The notes under the pieces: generated by a model | What the model was told of the DNA's origin: nothing | Seen by the model: the letters and a program-made list of their open reading frames with translations, nothing else | Database searches by the model: none | From: Xylocopa sonorina | Taxonomy: Eukaryota > Arthropoda > Insecta > Hymenoptera > Apidae | Length of the DNA: 64,000 nt | Assembly (NCBI RefSeq): GCF_050948175.1 | Contig: NW_027490521.1 | Coordinates: 1 to 64,000 of the forward strand | Direction: 5' to 3' | Part shown: positions 1-12,315 of the stretch, piece by piece | Position numbering within the stretch: position 1 is the stretch's first letter | Layout: every line of letters begins with the position of its first letter | Translations under genes and position numbers: made by a program

Positions 1-3000
1 AAACGCCATATAGCATCTCATTTCTATGTTTCGTGATAAGATATAATATTCATTGTTGAGTGTTATCTATACCTCGCATTCACTTCAAATGAATGTAAAT
101 GCGACACTTCCCTCCTAGGAAATAGCGTCTGTAGATGTATCGTCTATGTATCGTAGAAATAGAGTTCTAAAGCTTCTTAAAACGCGATATCGCACCTCAC
201 TTCTATGATTCATGATAAGATATAATATTCATTCCGAAGTGTTACGTATTCCTCGCCTACACTTGAAATGTATGTAAATGCCACACTTCCTTTCTAGGAA
301 ATAGCGTTTCCAGATGTCTACGTATCGATGCAATAAAGATCTAATGCTTCTTAAATCGCGATATCGCAACTCATTTCTATGTTTCATAATATAATTTGAT
401 ATTAATTTCGAAGTGTCATGTATACCTCCTATTCACTTCAAAGGAATGTAAATGCGACACTTCTTTGCTAGGAATTAGCGTTTCCAGATGTCTACGTATC
501 GAAACAATAGGGTTCTAATGCTTCTTAGAACGAGATGTCACATCTCATTTCTCTGTTTCGTGATAAGGTACAATATTCATTGCGAAGTGTCATGTATACC
601 CCCTATTCACATCAAAGGAATGTAAAAGCGACGCTTCCTTGCTAGGAATTAGCGTTTCCAGATGTCTACGTATCGAAACAATAGAGCTCTAATGCTTCTC
701 AAAACGAGATGTCGCATCTCATTTCTCTGTTTCATGATAAGTTATAATATTCATTGCGAAGTGTCATGTATACCTCGTATTCACTTCAAAAGAATGTAAA
801 TGCGACACTTCCTTCCTAGGAAATAGCGTTTGCAGATGTCTACGTATCGTAGCAATAGAGTCCTAGTGCTTCTTAGAACGCGATATCGCATCTCACTCCT
901 ATGTTTCATGATAAGGTATAATATTCATTGCGAAGTGTCATGTATACCTTCTATTCACTTCAAAGGAATGTAAATGCGACACTTCTTTGCTAGGAATTAG
1001 CGTTTCCAGATGTCTACGTACCGAAACAATAGGGTTCTAATGCTTCTTAGAACGAGATGTCGCATCTCATTTCTCTGTTTCATGATAAGATATATTATTC
1101 ATAGCGAAGTGCCATGTATAGCTCATACTCACTTCAAAAGAAAGTAAATGCGACACTTCCTTGCTAGGAAATAGAGTTGGCAGGTGTCTACGTATCGAAT
1201 TAATAGGGTTCTAATGCTTCTTAAAACGAGATGTCGCATCTCATTTATCTGTTTCGTGATAAGGTACAATATTCATTGCGAAGTGGCATGTATGCCTCTT
1301 ATTCACTTCAAAAGAATGTAAATGCGACACTTCCTTGCTAGGAAATAGCGTTTCCAGATATCTACGTACCGTAGCAATATATTTCTTATGCTTCCTAAAA
1401 CGGGATATCGCATCTCGTTTCTATGTTTCATGACAAGATATAATATTCATTGCGAAGTGTCATGTATAGCTCATACTCACTTCAAAAGAAAGTAAATGCG
1501 ACACTTCCTTCCTAGGAAATAGCGTTTGCAGATGTCTACGTATCGTAGCAATAGAGATCTAATGCATCTTAAAAAGAGATGTCACATCTCGTTTCTCTGT
1601 TTCATGATAAGATATAATATTCATTGCAAAGTGTCATGTATACATCGTACTCACTTCAGAAGAATGTAAATGCGGCACTTCCTTGCTAGGAAATAACGTT
1701 TGCAGATGTCTACGTATCGAAGCAATAGAGTTCAAATGCATCTTAAAACGAGATATCGCATCTCATTTCTACGTCTCATGATAAGATATAATATTCATTG
1801 CGAAGTGTCATGTATACCTCGTATTCACTTCAATAGAATGTAAATGCGGCACTTCCTTGCTAGGAAGTAGCGTTTGCAGATGTCTACGTATCGAAGGAAT
1901 AAATTTCTAATGCTTCTTAAACCGCGATATCGCATCTCCTTTTTATGTTTCATGATAAGGTATAATATTCATTGCGAAGTGTGATGTATACCTCGCATTC
2001 ACTTCAAAAGAATGTAAATGCGACACTTCCTTCCTAGGAAATAGCGTTTGCTGATGTCTACGTATCGTAGCAATAGAGTTCTAGTGCTTCTTAAAACGCG
2101 ATATCGCATCTCACTCCTATGTTTCATGATAAGGTATAATATTCATTGCGAAGTGTCATGTATAGCTCATACTCACTTCAAAAGAATGTAAATGCGACAC
2201 TTCCTTGCTAGGAAATAGCGTTTGCAGATGTCTACGTACCGTAGCAATGGAGTTCTAACGATTCTTAGAACGCGATATCGCATCTCACTCCTATGTTTCA
2301 TGATAAGGTATAATATTCATTGCGAAGTGTCATGTATACCTCCTATTCACTTCAATGGAATGTAAATGCCACACTTCCTTGCTAGGAATTAGCGTTTTCA
2401 GATGTCTACGTACCGAAACAATAGAGTTCTAATGCTTCTTAAAGCGAGATGTCGCATCACATTTCTCTGTTTCATGATAAGATATAATATTCATTGCGAA
2501 GTGTCATGTATGCCTCCTATTCACTTCAAAGTAATGTAAATGCGACACTTCATTGCTAGGAATTAGCGTTTCCAGATGTCTACGTATCGAAACAATAGAG
2601 TTCTACTGCTTCTTAAAACGAGATGTCGCACCTCATTCCTCTGTTTCATGCTAAGGTATAATATTCATTGCGATGTTTCACTTATACATCGTATTCACAT
2701 CAAATGAATATAAAAGCGACACCTCCTTGCTAGGAAATAGCGTTTGCAGATGTCTACGTATCGTAGCAATAGGGATCTAGTACATCTTTAAACGCGATAT
2801 CGCATCTCATTTCTACGTCTCATGATAAGATATAATATTAATTGTGAAGTGTCATGTATACCTCGTATTCACTTCAAAAGAATGTAAATGCGACACTTCC
2901 TTCCTAGGAAGTAGCGTTTGCAGATGTCTACGTATCGTAGCAATAGTGTTCTAGTGCTTCTTAAAACGAGATATCGCATGTCACTCCTATGTTTCATGAT

Positions 3001-6000
3001 AAGGTATAATATTCACGGCGAAGTGTCATGTATACCACCTATTCACTTCAAAGGAATGTATATGCGACATTTCCTTGCTAGGAAATAGAGTTGGCAGATG
3101 TCTACGTATAGAAACAATAGGGTTCTAATGCTTCTTAAAACGAGATGTCGCATCTCTCTTCTATGTTTCATGATAAGGTATAATATTCATTGCGAAGTGT
3201 CATGTATACCACCTATTCAGTTCAAAAGAATGTAAATGCGACTATTGCCTGCTAGGAAATAGCGTTTGCAGATGTCTACGTATCGTAGCAATAGAGTTCT
3301 AATGCTACTTAAATCGCGATATCGCATCTCATCTATATGTTTCGTGATAAGATATAATATTCATTGCGAAGTGTCATCTATACCTCGTATTCGCTCCAAA
3401 CGAATGTAAATGCGACACTACCTTGCTAGGAAATAGCGTATTCAGATGTCTACATATCGTAGCATAAGGGTTCTAATGCTACTTAAATCGCGATATCGCT
3501 TCTCATTCCTATGTTTCGTGATAAGATATAATATTCATTGCGAAGTGTCATGTATACCTCGTATTCACTTCAAAAGAATGTAAGTGCGAAACTTCCATGC
3601 TAGGAAGAAGCGTTTGCAGATATCTCCGCATCGAGGCCATACAGTTCTAATGCTTCTTAAAACCCGATATCGCATCTCACTTCTATGTCTCATGATAAGA
3701 TACAATATTCATTGCGAAGTGTCATGTATACCTCGTATTCACTTCAAAAGAATGTAAATGCGACTATTCCTTGCAAGGAAATAACGTTTGCAGATGCCTA
3801 CGTATCGTAGCAATAGAGTTCTAATGCTACTTAAATCGCGATATCGCATCTCATTTATATGTTTCGTGATAAGATATAATATTCATTGCGAAGTCTCATG
3901 CATACCTCGTATTCACTTCAAAAGAATGTAAGTGCGACACTTCCTTGCTAGGAAATAGCGCATTCAGATGTCTACGTATCGTAGCAATAGAGTTCTAATG
4001 CTACTTAAATCGCGATATCGCATCTCATTTATATGTTTCGTGATAAGATATAATATTCATTGCGAAGTCTCATGTATACCTCGTATTCACTTCAAAAGAA
4101 TGTAAGTGCGACACTTCCTTGCTAGGAAATAGCGTATTCAGATGTCTACGTATCGTAGCAATAGAGTTCAAATGCTACTTAAATCGCGATATCGCATCTC
4201 ATGTCTATGTTTCGTGATATGCTATAATATTCGTTGCGAAGTATCATGTATACCTCGTATTCACTTCAAAAGAAAGTAAGTGCGACGATTGCTTGCTAGG
4301 AAATAGCGCTTGCAGATGTCTACGTATCGTAGCAATAGAGTTCTAATGCTACTTGCATCGCGATATCGCATCTCATTTCTATGTTTCGTGATAAGATATA
4401 ATTTTCATTGCGAAGTATCATGTACACCTCGTATTCACTTCAGAAGAATGTAAATGCGACACTTCCATGCTAGGAAATAGCGTCTGCAGATGTCTACTCG
4501 TCGAGGCAATAGAGTTCTAATGCTTCTAAAGACGCGATGTCGCATCTCACTTCTATGTTTCATGATAAGATATAATATTCATTGCGAAGTGTCATGTATA
4601 CCTCGTATTCACTTCAAAAGAATGTAAATGCGAATCTTCCTTGCTAGGGAATAGCGTTTGCAGATGTCTACGTATCGTAGCAATGGAATTCTAATGCTTC
4701 TCAAAACGCGATATCGCATCTCATTTCTATGCTTCATGATAAGCTATAATATTCAAAGCTAAGTGTCATGTATACCTCGTATTCACTCCAAACGAATGTA
4801 AATGCGACACTTCCTTGCTAGGAAATAGCGTATTCAGATGTCTACGTATCGTAGCAATAGAGTTCGAATGCTTCTCAAAACGCGATATCGCATCTCATTT
4901 CTATGCTTCATGATAAGTTATAATATTCATTGCGAAGTGTCATGTAAATCTAGTATTCACTCCAAACGAATGTAAATGCGACACTTCCTTGTCAGGAAAT
5001 AGCGTATTCAGATGTCTACGTATCGTAGCAATAGAGATCTAATGCTTCTTAAAACGCCATGTCGCATCTCACTTCTATGTCTCATGATAAGATATAACTT
5101 TCATAGCGAAGTGTCATGTATACCTCGTATTCGCTCCAAACGAATGTAAATGAGACATTTCCTTGCATGTATACCTCGAATTCACTTCAAAAGAGTATAA
5201 ATGCGACACTTCCATGCTAGGAAATAGCGTATTCAGATGTCTACGTATCGTAGCAGTAGAGTTCTAATGCTTCTTAAAACGAGATGTCGCATTTCATTTC
5301 TATGTTTCGTGATAAGATATAATATTCATTGTGGAGTGTTATGTATACCTCGTATTCACATCAATGGAATGTAAGTGCGACATTTCCTTGCTAGGAAATA
5401 GAGTTTGCAGATGTCTACGTATATTAGCAATAGGGTTCTAATGCTTCTCAAAACGCGATGTCGCATCTCATTTCTATGTTTCATGATCAGATATAATATT
5501 CATTGCGAAGTGTCATGTATACATCGTATTCACTTCAAAAGAATGCAAATGTGACACTTCCTTGCTAGGAAATAGCGTTTCCAGATGACTACGCGTCGAA
5601 ACAATAGGGATCTAATGATTCTTAAAACGCGATATCAAATCTCACATCTATGTTTCATGATAAGATATATTATTCATTACGGAGTGTTATGTATACCTCG
5701 TATTCACGTCAAAAGTATGTAAATGCGACCCTTCCATGCTAGGAAATAGCGTTTGCAGATGTCTACGTATCGTAGCAATAGAGTTCTAGTGCTTCTTAGA
5801 ACGCGATATCGCATCTCAATTCTATGTTTCACGATAAGATGTAATATTCATTGCGAAGTGTCATGTATACCTCGTATTCACTTCAAATGGATGTAAATGC
5901 GACACTTCGTTGCTAGGAAATAGCGTTTCCAGATGACTACGTGTCGAAACAATAGAGTTCTAATGATTCTTAAAACGCGATATCACATCTCACTTTTATG

Positions 6001-6880
6001 TTTCATGATAATATATAATATTCATTGCGAAATGTCATGTATACCTCGTGTTCACTTCAATGGAATGTAAATGCGACATTTCCTTCCTGGGAAATAGAGA
6101 TTGCAGACGTCTACGTATATTAGCAATAGAGTTCTAATGCTTCTCAAAACGCGATATAGCACCTCATACCTATGTTTCATGATGATATATAATATTCATT
6201 GCGAAGTGTCATGTATATCTCGTATTCACTTCAAATGAATGTAAATACGAAACTTCCATGCTAGGAAATAGCGTTTGCAGATGTCTACGTATCGTAGCAG
6301 TAGAGTTCTAATGCTTCTTAGAACGCGAAATCGCATCTCACTTATATGTTTCATGACAAGATATAATATTCATTGCGAAGTGTCATGTATACCTCGTATT
6401 CACTTCAAAAGGATGTAAATGCGACACTTCCTTGATAGGACATAGCGTTTCCAGATGACTACGTACGGAAACAATAGAGTTCTAGTCCTTCTTAAAACGA
6501 GTTGTCGCATCTCATTTCTATGTTTCATGATAAGATATAATATTCATTGCGAAGTATCATGTACACCTCGTATTCACTTCAAAAGAATGTAAATGCGACT
6601 ATTGCTTGCTAGGAAATAGCGTTTGCTGATGTCTACGTATCGCAGCAATAGAGTTCTAATGCCACTTAAATCGCGATATCGCATCTCATTTATATGTTTC
6701 GTGATAAGATATACTATTCATTGCGAAGTGTGATGTATTCCTTGTATTCACTTCAAAAGAATGTAAATGCGACGTTTCCATCCTTGGGAATATCGTTTGC
6801 AGATGTCTACTAATCGTAGCGAAAGAATCCTAATGCTTCTTAAAACGAGATGTCGCATTTCATTTCTATGTTTCGTGATA
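1..6880 (+). repeat. 174-bp satellite array, A-type monomers, + orientation
   Basis: Tandem monomers of 174 bp; the phrase ATATTCATTGCGAAG recurs at 3879, 4053, 4227 and 4401 (last two with one change), exactly 174 bp apart. A-type markers are GCGACACTTCC, AAATAGCG and CTACGTATCGTAG. Neighbouring copies differ at several to many positions, and no long HOR is obvious, although the monomers near 3,830 and 4,005 are almost the same. Conserved dyads inside the monomer are GCGATATCGC, TTCCT-N4-AGGAA and CTACG-N3-CGTAG. One partial-monomer insertion lies at about 5,119-5,170. No gene is supported here. Confidence 0.97.
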
Positions 6881-9080
6881 AGATATAATTTTCATTGCGA
6901 AGTGTCATGTATACTTCGTCTACCCGTCAAAGGAATGTAAATGCCACATCTCCATGCTAGGAGATAGCGATTCCAGATCTCTACGTATCGAAGCAATAGC
7001 TTTCTGGTGCGTGTTAAAACGCCATATCGCATCTCATTTCTATGTTTCATGATATGATATACTACTCATTGCGAAGTGTTATGTATACCTCGTCTACACT
7101 CCAAAAGAATGTAAATGCCACACATCCTTGCTAGGAAATAGCGTTTCCAGAAGTCTACGTATGGAAGCAATTCGGATCTAATGGTTCTTAAAACGCGATA
7201 TCACATCTCAATTCTATGTTTCATGATAGGATACAATATTCATTGCGAAATGTCACTTACTCCTCGCATACACTTCAAATGAATGTAAATGCGACACTTA
7301 CTTGCTAGGAAATGCGTTTCCAGATGTTCACGTGTCGTAGCAATAGAGTTCTAATGCTTCTTAAAACGCGATATCGCATCGCAGTTCTATGTTTCATGAT
7401 AAAATATAGTATTCATTGCGAAGTGTTATGTATACCTAGTCTGCACTTCAAAACAATGTAAATGCCACACTTCCTTGCTAGAAAAGGCGTTTCCAGAGGT
7501 CAACGTATCCAAGCAATATAGTTCTAACGCTTCTTTAAACGCGATATCGCATCTTAATTCTATGGTTCATGATAAGTTATAATAGTCATTGCGATGTGTT
7601 ATGTATACCTAGTCTGAACTTCAAAACAATGTAAATGCCACACTTCTTTGCTAGGAACTAGCGATTCCAGATGTCTACGTATCGAAGCAATAGAGTTGTA
7701 ATGCTTCTTAAAATGCGAAATCGCATCTCATATCTATGTTTCATGATATGATATAATATTCATTGCGAAGTGTTATGTATACCTCGTCAACACTTCAGAG
7801 GAATGTAAATGTCACACTTCCTTTCTAGCAAATGCGTTTCCAGATGTATACGTATCGAAGCATTAGAATTGTAATGCTTCTTCAAACGCGATATCGCATC
7901 TCGTTTCCATGTTTCATGATATGATATATTATTCATTGCGAAGTGTTATGTATACCTCGTCTACACTTCAAAAGAATGTAAATGCCAAAATACCTTGCTG
8001 GGAAATGCGTTTCCAGATGTCTACGTATCGAAGCAATAGGGTTCTAGTGCTTCTTCAAACGCGGTATCGCATCTCATTTCTGTGTTCCATGATAAGATAT
8101 AATATTCATTTCGAAGTGTTATGTATATCTCGTCAGCACTTCAAGGGAATGTAAATGCCACACTTCCTTCCTAGGAAATAGCATTTCCAGATTGCTACGT
8201 ATCGAAGCAATACAGTTCTAATGCTCCTTTAATCGCGATATCGCATCTCAATTCTATGTTGCATGATAAGTTGTAATATTCACAGCGAAGTGTTATGTAT
8301 ACCTCGTATGCACTTCAAATGAATATAAATGCCACACTTCCTTGCTAGGGAATAGCGTTTCCAGATTTCTGCGTGTAGAAGCAATAGCGTTTTAATGCTT
8401 CTTAAAGCGCGATATCGCACCTCAGTTCTACGTTGCACGATAAGACATAATATTCTCTGCGAAATGTTACGTATACCACGTCTACACTTCAAATGAATGT
8501 GAATGCCACACATTCTTGCCAGGCAATGTAGTATCGAAGCAATGTAGAACCAATGCTTCTTCAAGCGCGATATCGCATCTCATTTGTATGTTTCATGATA
8601 AGATATAATATTCATTGCGAAGTGGTATGTATATCTCGTCAACACATCAAAAGAATGTAAATGCCACACATTCTTGCTAAGGAAATGCGATTCCAGATGT
8701 CTACGTATCGAAGCTATAAAGTTCTAATGCTTCTTAAAACGCGATATCGCATCTCATTTCTTTGTTTCATGATAGGATACAATATTCGTTGCGAAATGTT
8801 ACGTTTAACTGGTCTACACTACAAAAAAAATGTAAATTAAACACTTCTTGGCTAGGAAATTGCGTTTCTAGATGTCTACGCATCGAAGCAATAGATTTCT
8901 GAATCTTTATAAAACGCGATATCGCATATCAGTTCTAAGTCACATGATAAGATGTAATTTCAGTGCAACGCGTTGTGTATATCTCCTCTACACTTCAAAT
9001 GAATGTAAATGCATCACTTCCTTGCTACGGAATTTCGTTTCTATATCTGAAGGTTTAGAAGCAATAGAATTCTAATGCTT
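6881..9080 (+). repeat. Satellite array, B-type monomers, + orientation
   Basis: From about 6,880 the monomers switch to B-type markers: CTCGTCTACAC, ATGCCACAC, a 2-bp shorter AAATGCG, and CGTATCGAAGC. Several copies carry internal deletions, for example about 30 bp lost near 8,528. Short open frames here read the satellite itself and are not credible genes. The left boundary of the 43.8-kb-spaced duplication falls inside this stretch at about 8,838. Confidence 0.93.
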
Positions 9081-9368
9081 CGTAAAACGCGGCTGCGCAT
9101 CTTACTTCTATATTTCATGATAAGATGTAATATTCATAGCATCGCGTTATGTTTATCTGCTTCTGCACATGAATTGAGTGTGTACCCTACACTTTCTTGC
9201 CCGGGGATAGCGTTTCTAGATGTCCAGGTGCCGAAGCATTTAATTTGTCATACTTCATGCACCTCAATATCGCATTTCATATAAACAGTTCAAAGTAAGT
9301 TAGAAGGTTGTAAAGCTCTATGCATCGCATTATGCTTATCTGCTTTTGTGCTTTATAATGCTCTGGGA
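9081..9368 (+). repeat. Decayed satellite at the array edge
   Basis: Monomer landmarks remain recognisable but weak: TTTCATGATAAGATGTAATATTC near 9,113, then GGGGATAGCGTTTCTAGATGT near 9,205 and a last remnant, GCATCGCATTATGCTTATCTG, near 9,320. Similarity to the consensus falls steadily toward 9,368, where LTR sequence starts. This is the usual pattern of an array margin that no longer takes part in homogenisation. The same decay is present in copy 2. Confidence 0.8.
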
Positions 9369-10105
9369 TGTGAGAAGGTCCTCAACCATCCTTAACCCCC
9401 TAAAGAGAAAACAAAGGTCCAGCGGCCCTGCAGGTGGGCCATGGGAGCGCGGCGCGCGAGGCCCTACGCGATTTAAATGATCAGGAGGATCCCCTCAGGG
9501 ACACCCAAGGGGGCGAGAAGAGAAAATCGCCGAAATCCACTGATCGATGGTTTCCAACAATACCGAAGCCTACAGCCCACTCCACCAAGGAGCCCCGAGG
9601 GGGATGCAGGAGACCCGAGGACCACCAGCGAATTCAAGGAACCTGAAGAAGAGAACGTGAGAGCTTATTCGCTAAAGCGTCCCATTTCTTGTGTCGCATA
9701 TTGTATATTGCATCTTATATCGTGAAGCGAGTTATGATACCCGGTAATTTGCGGCGTGTTGCGTAGTTTTCCGTAGCCCTTGTTAGTTAAACCCACGTCG
9801 AGACCATAAATAAACATGCCGTGACTTCAGTATCTCGCGACCTGAGTGTGTGTACTTGGCTAGGAGTAGTCGAGAAGAGGAGCATTTCGAAGTTTCAAGG
9901 GTTGTTCCGCCCCAGGGTTCCCGGGGTCGTGTAGTCTATCCCTTTGCTACTTTCTGTGCAGCTGGCGCCCAAGAAAAGTTGTACGTGAGCGGATACCTTG
10001 GAACGATAGATCGCTTTAGATTAAAGTACGTTTTACACCTTAAAGCATTTAGATAATTAACCCCTTCGAGCTTCCCTGACTTACTATATATAGGTTTCCG
10101 TCACA
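9369..10105 (+). mobile_element. 5'-truncated LTR retrotransposon LTR, copy 1
   Basis: Starts near TGTGAGAAGG and ends CCGTCACA. It aligns throughout with the internal and 3' part of the solo LTR at 13,851-15,225. Shared blocks include GGCGCGCGA, CGCCGAAATCCAC, GATCGATG, a TCAGTATC-CGCGACC motif, and CTGGCGCCCAA. The first 400 bp or so of the full LTR are missing, and no target-site duplication is visible, so it is a fragment. It sits exactly where satellite orientation changes from + (left) to a - remnant (right). Short frames inside it are not genes. GC content is clearly above its surroundings. Confidence 0.8.
9963..9972 (+). other. PBS-like motif in LTR fragment
   Basis: TGGCGCCCAA is a classic tRNA primer-binding-site start for Ty3/gypsy-like elements. 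It is preceded by TGTGCAGC, which could be an LTR end (CA plus two bases). However, the same motif lies inside the solo LTR at 15,030-15,039, so the LTR boundary is ambiguous: either the motif is inside a long LTR by chance, or the element is a compact derivative. Confidence 0.35.
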
Positions 10106-10345
10106 ACTAATAGGAACCACCACTTTACATAGATATATAGAACACACATAGTTTTAAACGTAGAATTGAGAATTTGAGAACTTACTTTGAAACGTTAGTA
10201 GTGAGGAATTCCATCGGATTTCATAGAAATTCAGAACTTACTTGCTATGAAACATAGGCAGATAAGGGCCATCGCGTTGCTTAGAACTTTAGAACTTGCT
10301 TACTTCAACAAAGATTTTTATTGGCTTCGTCCGTTCTTTTAGAAG
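10106..10345 (-). repeat. Reverse-oriented decayed satellite remnant
   Basis: Contains faded - orientation landmarks: GAAACGTTAGTAGTGAG near 10,179, then GAAACATAGGCAGATAAGG near 10,248, followed by ATCGCGTTGCTTAGAACTTTAGAACTTGCTT. These line up with the reverse monomer (GAAACATAGAAATGAGATG, ATCGCGTTTTAAGAAGCATTAGAACTC-TTGCTT). Beyond about 10,345 no satellite is recognisable. Confidence 0.6.
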
Positions 10346-11120
10346 AGTTTTTGATAAACCACATACTTTTCACGCTTCTGATATCTTTGAAAGTTCGCGA
10401 GATGTAATCGTTTAAGTTTTAAAATGATTACTTAGTGTGGATTATTATTTAGTAACTCGCTCATAAACGAGTCTGCATAGGATTTAATCCATAAGTTTTT
10501 AAGCCTGGAATTTATGCAGTTATTTGTTATTCACTTATTGCTCAAACGACAAAGATTCTGACTACTTCAAAATGGTTGACTTTCATCAATTTTCTTAAAA
10601 ATTGAAATACTGCCCAACTGCTTGCATTAAAGACTCTAATTAAAGCTTTCGAAACATTTTACCTCTTATAGATGAATTCTGGAATTGAAATTGAATGTTT
10701 GACTTTTCTAACTCCTGTTTAGATATCTTTCTATTGGAATGTTCAAGTATTTTTCATATTCGTAATTATTAAAAATGTTTTACTTGATTCTTTAATTTAA
10801 TATTTAGAATTTTCTGAGAAATATTTTTTATCGTAATGAACTATATAATTGCAATTATAATTCTTTATGAAATAATAATAACAGAAAGGTATGTATCCAT
10901 TCGTGTAGTTTTGTAAGGAGTATTTAATCTTACTATCTAAAATGAAACATTGAGATCTGTTTACAATCTAATGGAATTTAATTACCTTTTGATTCAAATT
11001 CACAATGATAATCTTCCATAGTTCAACAATTTTGTGAGCTGTCCTCAGGAATCCGCAGCTCAGTACTTATAAAATGAACGACACAAAGAACAGCCTAACC
11101 AAACGTATTCGAACCGATTT
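10346..11120. other. AT-rich unique DNA 5' of the RNF212-like gene
   Basis: No open frame of note, no recognised repeat and no RNA gene seen. It is strongly AT-rich with short homopolymer runs. It could contain the 5' flank or early introns of the downstream gene. Conserved in the duplicate at 54,114-54,888. Confidence 0.5.
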
Positions 11121-12315
11121 TTCAATACTACTCTTATCATGTTTAACTTATGCTGCAAACTATTGAAATGCCCTTCGAAAAGTGTTTATTCACAGTGAAT
11201 TAAACGGTAAGTATTACGCCTTCCACCACTGTTTACAATACGTATGTTTCATTTACTATCAAAACCGTGAGTATTATCGCCTTTCTTTACTTTTTGTAAC
11301 CTTCAATGCCTTCATGTTACAGAACTTTAAACTTGCTTTAAAATGCTCTATCGTATTACGGAAGAATGGACATACCAATTCATTTTAAAAAATGAAGGTA
11401 ACCTTCATATGTCCAACATAACTCCACTTACAAAAAAACTATTTTCATCAACGGATGGGCCCTTTGTACTATGCAATTTTATATTAGCAAAAACTTCTAT
11501 AAAACTTATAGTTTCGTGGATATCTGAGGTGCTACTTATTACTGCCACACCCTGTATATTGTTATGGATGTGTCCGACAAGGCAACGATGAACAGAGTTA
11601 AATTTAATATTATGATGTTTATTATTTTACACATAGTATATTTGTTATTCTGGAATTTTGCCAAAAAACAATGTTCACGATGTCGACAGATGAATATATT
11701 TGCCTTAGAATTACAAGAGCCAACAATTTCGAAAGTAGAATATTTCTTTACTTCGCTAACCGAATCATTGCAAACGTTAAGTAAAGTGCGTGCCTTTCAA
11801 AACAGTCAGATGCAAATTACGATACAACGTTTCCAAGAAATGGTACGTGCCACTGTTTTTTAATTTCCGTTTATTTAATCAAAGGAAATTTAATTGAAAT
11901 ATCCGCAAAATTTGAGGACAAAAAGTTATTGTAATTTTACGCAACATATATGATGGTGATAAAGGATAAGTATACGGAACTGAAAATGGAAAGTAGCGAG
12001 CAGAAAAAGAAACTGATGGAGCTACAAAGTAGATTGATACATCCGTCAAATGATGATTCTAGGTTAATAAAATCTGTTAATCAAAGAACTATTGCAAAAA
12101 TCAAGTATAATCAATATTACTTCTGCTCAAAAGCTATAATAGAATTGGACCGAAATGGGTACAAAACAGGCCATTATATCTATACGTTCTATTCTATGCA
12201 AAGGCAAATATTTCAAAGGGAAAAGATGTGTTACTTACAAATTACTTATGTTCCTAGATATCTCACTAATTCAGGCTTCTTGTCTTGCAGAACTAATCAT
12301 TCATTTAACATGTAA
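11121..12315 (+). CDS. Zip3/RNF212-like RING E3 ligase (meiotic crossover factor), partial, copy 1
   Basis: The best coding signal in the window. An open frame ending at 11,842 reads KKQCSRCRQ, then ELQEP, EYFFTSLTESLQTLSKVRAF, and finally FQNSQM and RFQEM. A donor GT follows at 11,843, and an intron of 122 bp ends in AAAG at 11,964. In phase 0 the next exon gives DKYTELKMESSEQKKKL, a coiled-coil start. C-x2-C, then a short loop, a 'FF..L.ESL..L.KV..FQ..Q' stretch and a coiled coil is the order seen after the RING in Zip3/RNF212 family SUMO or ubiquitin ligases, which mark crossover sites in meiosis. I could not assemble the first RING half. A candidate upstream exon near 11,140-11,206 (with LCCKLLKCPSKS) hits a stop, and one at 11,323-11,397 has GHTN where CGH-x-x-C would be expected. 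A last acceptor TCTTGCAG lies at about 12,283-12,290. It may be a decayed gene. Family assignment is from motif memory, not from a search. Confidence 0.45.

Noticed and set aside
1..9368. CENP-B box in the monomer
   Set aside because: No monomer I read carries the TTCG-N4-A-N2-CGGG core in the proper spacing, although TTCG and CGGG occur separately.
9434..9725. Open frames with charged, Pro-rich peptides (also 53,202-53,534)
   Set aside because: They lie wholly inside the truncated LTR, overlap each other in two frames, and match no known domain.
11343..11591. 82-codon frame upstream of the RNF212-like exon as part of the protein
   Set aside because: Its peptide shows no RING spacing or similarity to the family and probably spans an intron, given the AATGAAG/GTAACC donor near 11,397.
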